Source: Pyronema omphalodes
Lineage: Eukaryota; Ascomycota; Pezizomycetes; Pezizales; Pyronemataceae
Length of the DNA: 64,000 bases
Direction: 5' to 3'
NCBI GenBank assembly: GCA_024516155.1
Contig: JAJJXM010000020.1
Span: forward strand, 558,001 to 622,000
The translations under genes and the position numbers were made by a program. This document shows positions 1-8,252 of this stretch, piece by piece; position 1 is the first letter of the stretch; every line of letters starts with the position of its first letter. The notes beneath the pieces are model-generated. The model was not told the origin of the DNA. It saw only the letters and a program-made list of their open reading frames with translations, and did no database searches.

Positions 1-1775
1 TTGTAGTTTTGCTGATTCCTTCTCCTCTTGCGTCCAGGTTGTCTCCGGATACCCATAGACTCGTTCATCTCCTCATCCTCAGATTCCGACAACTCTCCAG
101 GCTTCTCAATCTCACGGTCCCAATTACGTTGGGTGTGCCGCCTGTCCATTCCAACGGTATCCTCCTCCAAGTCGTCAAGCATGCCATCCTGCTCCTCTTG
201 GTGCTCGGTGAGACCACGTCCAACATCAGACATCTGTACTGATGGCGTGTGTCGTGTACGCTCCAGGTTAGATAAGACCTGGATCTTGATCTTCTCTAGG
301 TACTCCTTGGAGTTCAAGTTCTCCATGTTAGAGGGCTTGACATCCAATTCGTAGTCGGGGCCGAAGTACTCGTAAAAGTCACTGTACGGTAACTCAGGAC
401 CGACAATCTGGTCAACCAATACTCCGGTTTCGTAACACCATGCTCTTGAGACGTTTCTCATGGTATATCCTCCTCCTCCGACAACCAACGTAGGCAAGTT
501 GAACTTTTTGACAAACTCAACACAGTTCGCATGGCCCCTCATGGAAAGGTTAAAACATCCAAGTCTGTCTCCGGAAAGCGAATCGGCACCACACTGAAGG
601 ACAACAGCCTCTGGGCGGTAAAACTCCATAATATGCGAGATGACGGGTTCGAAGACCTCCTTGTAGGTAATGTCGGTGATACCGTCTCTCAGCGGGAAGT
701 TAACCGCATAGTATTTTCCTGCGCCAACACCAATATCACGGAGCTCTCCGGTACCTGGGAAATATTCTCCATACTTGTGGAAGGAACAAGTCATTACGCG
801 ATCGGTCGTATAAAATGCTTCTTCGACTCCATCTCCGTGATGGACGTCGATATCGATGTAAAGAACACGCTGCTTATACCTTAGAAGCTCAATGATTCCG
901 AGCACGATATCTGAGATTAATTATTAGCTTGTATTTCAGCTGCATCAGAGTTGCAGGGACCTACCGTTTAAGTAGCAGAAACCTGAAGCTTCACTCTTTT
1001 TGGCGTGGTGCAAACCTCCCGCCCAGTTGATAGCGATATCACACTTTGCTCGATTTAGACGAGCCGCACCCTCCATAGATCCACCACCAGATATTCCACA
1101 GAACTCGAAAAGTCCGTCAAAGACGGGACAATCATCTCCGACATTGTATTTTCCTTGTTCTTTTTGGTAGGCCTCCATGTTATCCGGCGTCACTTTCGAG
1201 AGGAAGTCAATGTACTCGTCCGTGTGGAATTGGCACATCTCTTGCTTCGTAGCTGGCTTTGCTCGCTGTTGTCGGCACCGTTAGCTTCCGATGAAGCAAC
1301 GTTTTTTTTTTTTTTTTCCAAAATTAAACTTACGTAAATTTCCATCTTCTTGTAAAGTCCGTAATTCATGATAAGGGAGTGGGTCATTCTTATTCTGTGG
1401 GGCTTCATCGGGTGCCCGGCCACGTAGGAATAGTTTCTGCACCAAAGTCAGCGGCAACACCCCACACACCAACACCAGAGAGCTCATACCCAACATCAGC
1501 TATTCGCACACAAAGATAAAGCTGTCAGCCATCATGCCAGTAACAGTGTATACCCATTTGTAATTCCATCCATCCGCACATCCTCGGGAGTTGTAAACGT
1601 GAACGGCGAGATTGCTACTTACAATCGTAAAACTACAGTAAACTCACAGTAAGCGATAGCTCAGAGTTATGAATGAGAGAATATGGAAGAGAGAACATAC
1701 ATATGCTACCCTCTTACTTGGAAGTCCATTTGTAGACGGAGGGTCAATAGGTGGGCCGACTTGACCGTTCACCAT
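1..1775 (-). CDS. RPD3: Class I histone deacetylase, RPD3-like (3' end beyond the window)
   Basis: Zn-dependent lysine deacetylase of the RPD3/HDAC1 class, the catalytic subunit of nuclear Sin3-type corepressor complexes. Six exons assemble: 1775-1701, 1632-1623, 1499-1490, 1436-1334, 1265-965 and 910 to the window edge, giving at least 469 residues with no internal stop. The N-terminus runs [20 protein letters not shown], the standard RPD3 N-terminus. Seen in the sequence: the His-His dyad in [14 protein letters not shown] (H152/H153), the zinc ligands in DIDVHHGDG (D188/H190), the third acidic ligand in the [10 protein letters not shown] segment, and the GGGGYTMRN loop. A charged, Glu-rich C-terminal tail begins before the edge. 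The start ATG at 1775 is the first in frame and gives a short 20-residue leader, as usual. The two 10-nt exons are unusual but are required to restore the invariant YFYDSDVGN segment. The gene is divergent from the next one at 3388. Family assignment is certain; the C-terminus is not visible. Confidence 0.95.
1490..1632 (-). other. Two consecutive 10-nt microexons of the deacetylase gene
   Basis: On the minus strand 1632-1623 reads TTTTACGATT between ...CTGTAG and GTAAGT. 1499-1490 reads CTGATGTTGG between ...GAATAG and GTATGA. Joined to exon 1 (ending GCATAT) and exon 4 (starting A-AAC-TAT) they encode F-Y-D-S-D-V-G-N, identical or nearly identical to the conserved RPD3 core. Flanking introns are 68 nt (1633-1700), 123 nt (1500-1622) and 53 nt (1437-1489). 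Each exon is 10 nt, so skipping either one shifts the frame. Confidence 0.88.
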
Positions 1776-2547
1776 CTTTCCAGCGTGGATTCGTTAAACT
1801 TTTAGATTAAAACGGGCCGTGCGAAAGTTTTGAGAAGTGTTTTCTAGCTTCTAGAATCGCTCGAAATTCGGCTGGAACGTGTATCGTAACAATTGTCGGG
1901 CGGTTGTATTGTGGTAAGGGTGAGGTGATTTGCGGGTTTGAAGGTGCGCGCCGTAAGTGTGATTGGGGAGAAGGTTGCGGGTGGGAGAGCCAGTGGAGCT
2001 ACAGAACACCCATGTCAGATCGCGCTCGGTGGGAAGTGCCGGGTAAAACACATGTCCATAGGGAACTTCGTTCTTGTTCGCCATTTCCCCCCAGGCGTTC
2101 TCAATACAACAGACAAAGAGCTTTCGGGGTACAGAAAATTTAAAGATTCAGTGCGTATTTTTGATGTCTGAAAATAATTACGACATATTTTACTCTCAAG
2201 AGCCGTGAATATACTCGTAAAATCGTGTTCATCTTCGGACTTCACGGAGAAAGCACGCTCCGTATTATGTAATACACGTCGTCCAATGAACGGCAGATAA
2301 CTCCTTTGAGCTCACATCGATTTTTGCACAAAGACATCGCTGATGAGGATGCGTTGTTTCTAACCGACGCAAGCTGATCATCGATGGCAATACACAATGT
2401 TTGCCAATATTCTGCAATTAATCAATGCCTGAAGAATTCGGGATTAATTTTAAAATTCAAAATCCTACGGAGATCAAGAAACAGAAGAATAACAAGCACC
2501 ATCTTCCCTTCATTTCGTTCACATTCCATCAAGTCCTTTGTCCATAT
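1776..2547. other. Left part of a divergent intergenic region
   Basis: Gene-free stretch between the divergent deacetylase gene (start 1775, minus) and the DUF3074 gene (start 3388, plus). It should hold the deacetylase promoter. I see no RNA gene and no frame with recognisable protein content. Confidence 0.5.
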
Positions 2548-2922
2548 TAGGGGGATTCTGCAGCGCTCAAAATGGGCATTGGGGGGTGGGTTAGGGGAGA
2601 TTAATCCTTGCCACCGGTTAAATGCTGTGTGAATTACATCATCATGCGTCCCCCAGCCCCAAACGCTAGGGAAATTCCCCCAACGATTGAGAGAGTCGTT
2701 AGCGGCTGGGGGAACTCCAATTTGGTTTGGTGCCCGCCAGGTAGAGCGGTTTAGGGTCTGCCATTGGTTGCACCGCCGCCGCGAATGTTCGCCTAACTAC
2801 CAAATTCACGACTCTTTGCAGAATCATTTTTTTCAACTTAGGGGAAAAAGGACTAAAGCACGCTATTTTCAAGTTGCAGCGCGCTATGTTTCCCCAACAT
2901 CAAAAATTGCAGAATCCCCCTA
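2548..2922. mobile_element. MITE-like non-autonomous DNA element (TA-flanked, 13-bp inverted repeats)
   Basis: The segment 2550-2920 begins with GGGGGATTCTGCA and ends with its exact reverse complement TGCAGAATCCCCC. Both sides are bordered by TA (2548-2549 and 2921-2922), the target duplication of Tc1/mariner-type elements. The 371-bp interior has no substantial open frame. It is G/C-rich near the ends and carries further complementary pieces: CCCCCAGCC near 2650 against GGCTGGGGG near 2704, and another TGCAGAATC near 2818. The structure fits a miniature inverted-repeat transposable element. Family assignment rests only on the TA and the inverted repeats, and a second copy is not visible in this window. 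Confidence 0.6.
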
Positions 2923-3387
2923 TTGAAGGATAGCCGAGCTTTTCTTTATTCTCATCTTGGAATTACGTAATAAAATAACGCCTCGTTCTGATGAGCCTCA
3001 TTTATTCAGAATTAATTTTACCCGAGCTCGTGGCGCTCCTGCGTCAAGTCGATGCTCGGTAGCCTATTCCGAGCGGCGGGGATAAGCGCGTTGTGCCAGT
3101 CAGCATCTGTGTAGCAACCGGGTGTTGAGTAGAGAAAACGTCATTTCCAAGGCAGTGCATCTACAGCGCAACCATGAAACCTGTTGAACTTGATCTTGGA
3201 CATTCGTTTTCCACAACTTTATATCTACTTTACGAGTATTTCTGTCATCCCTAACTGCAATAACCATACATATCGCTCTCTACAATTTTAAACGTACATT
3301 GTACGATTTGTCGCATCCGAAACATTACACAAATTTACGACATCCATTTACATTCCGTTAACCGCCAATCATTCACCTACTTCAAGC
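2923..3387. other. Promoter/5' leader region of the DUF3074 gene
   Basis: Non-coding stretch between the MITE-like element and the start codon at 3388. It becomes AC-rich and G-poor over the last 130 bases, typical of a fungal 5' leader. No intron or upstream gene is evident. Confidence 0.4.
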
Positions 3388-5427
3388 ATGGCAACCGACG
3401 TTCATGAGGCTCTAAAAACCCTCGCCCCGATCCACCACAGCGACTTTCCATCGGATCCATCATCTTTAGACGCAAAGCTCGCCACCAGCTTAGCGGATAC
3501 ACATACCTTAATCAGCTCCATTCCACCACCAGCTATCCTACCCAAATCTCTAAACCTCCCAGAGCCAGCGAACACCGACATTGCTGCCCTCCAAAAAGAG
3601 TGGAAGCCAGTGAAGCTATCCAGCAAAGAAAATCAGCTCGGTATTTCTGTTTTCAAACTCCCGGCCAAGGATGGAAAGGGAACTTGGTTCGCCCGTCGTT
3701 CAATCCACACCAACATCAGCTTCGACCGATTCGAAGCCGGGTTGAGGCATGAGTTCTCACAGGAGACACCCGAGGAAGGTTCCCGTCCAGCTCCCGTAAG
3801 AGGGATTGGAAAAGACCTTCTAATCCGCCATGAATCCTCGGAACTTGGTAGGGGACAGATTCTACAGCTTTCAGCTCAATTTCCAGGTCCATCTGCCCCG
3901 AGAGATTTCGTCGAAGGTTGTCTATCAAGCTCTGCACACCCCGAAGACCTCGCTGCAACAAAAGATGGACAACCCAGTACCACTATCATTCACACCGGCG
4001 AGGAAAACTCCAAGAAAAAACCCCGTCAATTCACCTTGATCTCGAAGCCGGTTCTCGAACACCCTGAATGCTCAGAAAGACAAGGCTATGTCCGTGGAAC
4101 TTACGAGTCTGTCGAATTCATCCGGGAAATACCAACCGATATGGAGCGTCTATCCCGGTCATTGAGTTCACCGGATGTTTCAGCAGTCGATAAACTACCC
4201 ACCAGTAGACGCCGCGGTAGAACAGTAGGCCAGGCAGATCAGCCGGATCATATACCCCAAAATCACGCACCCGTGGATTGGATTATGATAACTAGATCTG
4301 ATCCTGGTGGGAGTGTACCAAAGTGGATGGTAGAAAGAGGTACCCCAGGAGGTATCGTAAAGGATGCGGAGAAGTTCATTGCCACGCTTCTTGCGGTTGA
4401 AGAGAAAGCAAAGACGGCTGCTGCTGAACAACCGACTGCTGAGCCTGTTGGTGCTCCTGCAGCGGAGGAAACTCCCACTGTTGAGAAATCCATCCCAGCC
4501 GATGTCCCTGCTGATGTCCCCGCCGACAAACCCACCGCACCCACCGCACCCACGGACGAAAAAGCCGTCCAAGCCGAATTAGAACCCACCGACACCCGCA
4601 GTTCCCTCGCACCCTCCGGACAAGATGGCGTAACCGAAAACAAAACCGGAATATTTTCCTCAGCTCTCAACAGCATGGTAATCGGGATGACCTCACTTGC
4701 ACAATCCGTAGTATCATCCAGCACCTTATCACCCCCCGAAACCACATCCGACGAGAGCTCCCCCGTATCTTCATCCCCAACTGATTCCAGTGATTATGTC
4801 GATGATGAGAAATTGGAAACTGGATCTACGCTGTCGTTTACTACTTGTCATTCGACTGATATGTTGGGTGGTATGAAGAAGCTTGATACTTCCTCGGAAT
4901 CTCCTTCGGATGCTCCTTCTCGGGTCACTTCGGAGGCCCCCTCGGAGTCGGTATCGGGATTACCGACGCCGGCAGGAAGTAGAACCCCATCGATAGCCTC
5001 CGCAGCCACCACAGCTTCCACCGCACAACAAACCCCCGAAGAGCGTGCATTACACCAGTTTCTGAAAGAAAAGCAAAAGCTAGACGACAAATACAAGATC
5101 GAAGAGCAGCGACTATCAGAGCGAGAAAGAAAGCTAGCAGAAAAAAGAATAAAAGGGATGGAAAAGCAAGAAAAGAAGTATCGAAGAGCTATACAGAAGG
5201 CGAATGAGAAAAGACAGAAGGAAGAGGAAAAGAGACAAAGGGATTTGCAAAAGAAACAGGAGAAGGAGGATAGGTTTAAGAGGAAGGAAATTGAGGAATT
5301 GCAGAAAGTTGTGGAGGGATTGACGAAGGAGAATTTGGAGCTTAGAAAGCGAGTCGAGGCGTTGGAGAAGGAGAGGAAATTGGCTGCTGCTGCTGCTACT
5401 GCTTCGACGCAGAATCAGAAAAAGTAG
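3388..5427 (+). CDS. DUF3074 (START-like) protein with C-terminal coiled coil
   Basis: Single-exon gene of 679 residues. The N-terminal half (about 60-335) matches the fungal DUF3074 family, a predicted START-like lipid-binding fold. It shows the family hallmarks YVRGTYESVEFIREIP (about 233-248) and DWIMITRSDPGGSVPKWMVE followed by RGTPGGIV (about 297-325). Residues 345-545 are low complexity, rich in Ala/Pro/Glu then Ser/Thr, with short VPADVPAD-type repeats. Residues about 552-668 are highly charged (Lys/Glu/Arg/Gln) and read as a long coiled coil. The ATG at 3388 lies right after an AC-rich leader and begins a good N-terminus. No signal peptide or membrane segment is seen, so it is probably cytosolic. 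The biochemical function is unknown; lipid binding is an inference from the fold family. Confidence 0.88.
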   Translation: MATDVHEALKTLAPIHHSDFPSDPSSLDAKLATSLADTHTLISSIPPPAILPKSLNLPEPANTDIAALQKEWKPVKLSSKENQLGISVFKLPAKDGKGTWFARRSIHTNISFDRFEAGLRHEFSQETPEEGSRPAPVRGIGKDLLIRHESSELGRGQILQLSAQFPGPSAPRDFVEGCLSSSAHPEDLAATKDGQPSTTIIHTGEENSKKKPRQFTLISKPVLEHPECSERQGYVRGTYESVEFIREIPTDMERLSRSLSSPDVSAVDKLPTSRRRGRTVGQADQPDHIPQNHAPVDWIMITRSDPGGSVPKWMVERGTPGGIVKDAEKFIATLLAVEEKAKTAAAEQPTAEPVGAPAAEETPTVEKSIPADVPADVPADKPTAPTAPTDEKAVQAELEPTDTRSSLAPSGQDGVTENKTGIFSSALNSMVIGMTSLAQSVVSSSTLSPPETTSDESSPVSSSPTDSSDYVDDEKLETGSTLSFTTCHSTDMLGGMKKLDTSSESPSDAPSRVTSEAPSESVSGLPTPAGSRTPSIASAATTASTAQQTPEERALHQFLKEKQKLDDKYKIEEQRLSERERKLAEKRIKGMEKQEKKYRRAIQKANEKRQKEEEKRQRDLQKKQEKEDRFKRKEIEELQKVVEGLTKENLELRKRVEALEKERKLAAAAATASTQNQKK

Positions 5428-6247
5428 TGGGTTAGCATAATGATATGATGAATTTTATCGGCATTGAAATGTATATTGGGTTTTTTTTTTTCGCTTTTTG
5501 TTTGATATATTCTACAGACCCTGATAATAGATGGGATATTTTTTCGATTTACTTAACCTTTGCATACGCCCTTCTATAGTGCGGGTCCACAACCTCGTAC
5601 GTGACTTTTATGATCCCGGGTTAATATCCCTATTTTCATCCAGTGATATAGGTAATCTTCACAATCTTCACAATCTCCACAATCTTCAAGTTAGTACAAT
5701 AAATACCTAACCCAATCCCACATCAACTCTCAAACCAACACGGTAAAGAGGACCCCCCGGTTTCAGACCTATTCAGCTCGCGAAAAGTACCTTCAATAAA
5801 CTTCGAACCACCCCGGTCTATTTTGCACTAAGAAACATAAGCTACATATATATTTACCCATAGAACATCACTTCTACATAACATATAACATAAAATATAG
5901 TTGTCATGATAAACATAGCATCATATACATAGCATCGTATAGCATGATAGACCTAATTGACACTTTATTGCGATGATATCTAAAACCCAAAAGCCCAAGC
6001 ACCGAGAGCTCCTTTTTTTTAAACGCATGGTTAACCAAAAAAAAAAAAAAAAAAAAAAAAAAGACTAGCGCTTACCTCGCTTGTATACACGGATAGCCGA
6101 ACGGTAAATATGCATAGATAACTTTCCGTAGGCTGTAATAGACGGGAGAGCCAGGAAAAAAAATATTTTCTGTAGGAAGTGAGTGGTGAAATTGTGTGTG
6201 GTGATTATAGGTTTGCTGTTTTGATGTTTTGATGTTATAACTTATCG
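5428..6247. other. Gene-free region with poly(A) tract
   Basis: 3' region of the DUF3074 gene followed by AT-rich DNA. Contains an A26 homopolymer at 6037-6062, a T-rich run near 5480-5490 and short imperfect CACAATCTTC repeats near 5655-5690. No gene recognised. Confidence 0.5.
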
Positions 6248-6854
6248 GGGTTATGGGTTATGGGTTATGGGTTATGGGTTATGGGTTATGGGTTATGGGT
6301 TATGGGTTATGGGTTATGGGTTATGGTTATGGGTTATGGGTTATGGGTTATGGGTTATGGGTTATGGGTTATGGGTTATGGGTTATGGGTTATGGGTTAT
6401 GGGTTATGGGTTATGGGTTATGGGTTATGGGTTATGGGTTATGGGTTATGGGTTATGGGTTATGGGTTATGGGTTATGGGTTATGGGTTATGGGTTATGG
6501 GTTATGGGTTATGGGTTATGGGTTATGGGTTATGGGTTATGGGTTATGGGTTATGGGTTATGGGTTATGGGTTATGGGTTATGGGTTATGGGTTATGGGT
6601 TATGGGTTATGGGTTATGGGTTATGGGTTATGGGTTATGGGTTATGGGTTATGGGTTATGGGTTATGGGTTATGGGTTATGGGTTATGGGTTATGGGTTA
6701 TGGGTTATGGGTTATGGGTTATGGGTTATGGGTTATGGGTTATGGGTTATGGGTTATGGGTTATGGGTTATGGGTTATGGGTTATGGGTTATGGGTTATG
6801 GGTTATGGGTTATGGGTTATGGGTTATGGGTTATGGGTTATGGGTTATGGGTTA
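6248..6854 (+). repeat. Telomere-like 7-bp minisatellite, (GGGTTAT)n, about 87 copies
   Basis: About 607 bp of an essentially perfect GGGTTAT repeat, with one 6-bp unit (GGTTAT) near 6322 that shifts phase. The unit is the canonical telomere hexamer with one extra T. Seven is not a multiple of three and the unit holds no forward stop, so all three plus frames are open and read M-G-Y-G-L-W-V heptads. These are repeat artefacts, not genes. The G-triplets at 4-nt spacing could form G-quadruplexes on the plus strand. Just downstream (6865-6920) are decayed short repeats of ATACTTGGG and GATGCATAG. Confidence 0.98.
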
Positions 6855-7110
6855 AGGTTCGAACCGAGGATACTTGGGATACTTGGGATGCTTAGGATGC
6901 ATAGGATGCATAGGATGTATATGATGCACATATCTGACAAATTATATACACATCCCGCCTAAATCGCCTATGCAAGTAACATATGACATCCGATAAACGC
7001 GGCCTATTTTTAGTCTTTAGCCCGTCGTCTTTTTTTTTATTTATTTATTTCATACTCGCTTGCAACCGTAAGGTTATGGCGGATGCTACTAATTATTGTA
7101 CGAGGTGCTG
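6855..7110. other. AT-rich gene-free stretch after the minisatellite
   Basis: Degenerate short repeats, then AT-rich DNA with a T-rich tract near 7030-7048. No coding potential is recognisable. Confidence 0.4.
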
Positions 7111-7171
7111 GACAAAAGTGACCGTCACCCCGCGCGGCGCTTAGCACAGAAAAGTGACGGTCACTTTTGTC
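7111..7171. repeat. Perfect 18-bp inverted repeat (hairpin), 25-nt spacer
   Basis: GACAAAAGTGACCGTCAC at 7111-7128 is followed 25 nt later by its exact reverse complement at 7154-7171. The spacer is GC-rich. It lies in non-coding DNA, far from a gene end, so it is not an obvious terminator. It could be a relic of a transposon end, a palindromic recombination product or a protein-binding site. Confidence 0.85.
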
Positions 7172-8252
7172 ACGGTACCGTACATTGTTGGGTCCTTGGT
7201 CTTTGCCTTCGGACTCCACTGAGGTACGCCCCCAGAGCGATCTTCTTGTTTTGGGTTGTAGCCCCCTTCCTGTCCTCTCCGGACGTTCGTCTTTGCGTCA
7301 TTTGGTCCCTGAGCCCTGTGCGCTCGGGGGCCTCCTCGCCGGGTAGTCCCCCCTTTCCTCCTCCCTTCCCCGCCCTATTAGACCGTCTTCAATAGCCGAC
7401 GGATGACAAGTAACAGATTTTATTTTATTTGATTTGGATTTCTTGAACGTTCCCAACCTCAAGGTTATGACGTCTGTTACAGTTTTAATAAATTTCGGAG
7501 GCTCTGGCTTTTGCCTCTAAGTCTTGCTGGATAGGCGATAGATGACAGGTGATGCTCTCAAGTATTATGTTTTGGGTTTAAATTTAAGGTTTTAAGTTTT
7601 GGGTTGAAGTTTCAAGTGCGTCGCCCGGTAATGGTAAAACTGTAGATAGATGTATGTAGAAGGTACAAAAGGTACATAAACCGCTAAAATAAACGCGCGC
7701 CAAAAGAGAGGGAATGATGGCTATGCATGCATACATGCATATATACTGTGGAGTCGTCGAGCGGGGGGAGGGTGGCTTCACCTACTAGTGTCCCTGTCAT
7801 TATCACTTGCATCATGTACAAGAATATACACCGATATAATTATAGACGAAACATGGCTCAAAATTATGCAAAACACCCTAGTAACATTCCTGAGAAATTC
7901 CCGTGCGGAAAACCAGAAAACAGAAAACAAAAACGGAAGGAGATAATTTCAGGTACTTAAGGAATCTGTATTGGAGTTGTTTCTCAGAGACTTTGATGTT
8001 ACGGATTATTACACTGTCACGATTGCGGGGTTTTGGTTGGTAACTTGCTTTGATTTTGACTGCGACTTTTTTGTCAGAAAGGTACTTTTGGAGCGGGCGT
8101 TTGCCCCGCTTATTGCGTCTTACGGCTTTTTTTTTCCCCGACAACAACACTCCAGGTTTCCATTAAGGATTTCATCAACAATTAAATTGAACACCCAGAT
8201 TGTCTGATTACAATTTCCGGCGTTTATACAACCACAGAATTACAAACCCATC
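7172..8252. other. Intergenic region before the GTPase gene
   Basis: 7180-7385 is noticeably more GC-rich than its flanks and carries no clear protein. 7415-7475 vaguely repeats the sequence around 7030-7090, sharing a T-rich run followed by AAGGTTATG and a GTTAC-like end, which may be a worn repeat. 7570-7615 is a TTTAAGTTTTGGGTT low-complexity run. The rest (7620-8252) should include the promoter of the GTPase gene. No RNA gene seen. Confidence 0.4.

Noticed and set aside
6853..6866. B-box-like GGTTCGAACC after the minisatellite
   Set aside because: The upstream sequence is satellite repeat, so no A box or acceptor stem can form.
6253..6962. Three overlapping 200-231 codon plus-strand frames (M-G-Y-G-L-W-V repeats)
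   Set aside because: They are the three readings of a 7-bp satellite without stop codons; no gene.
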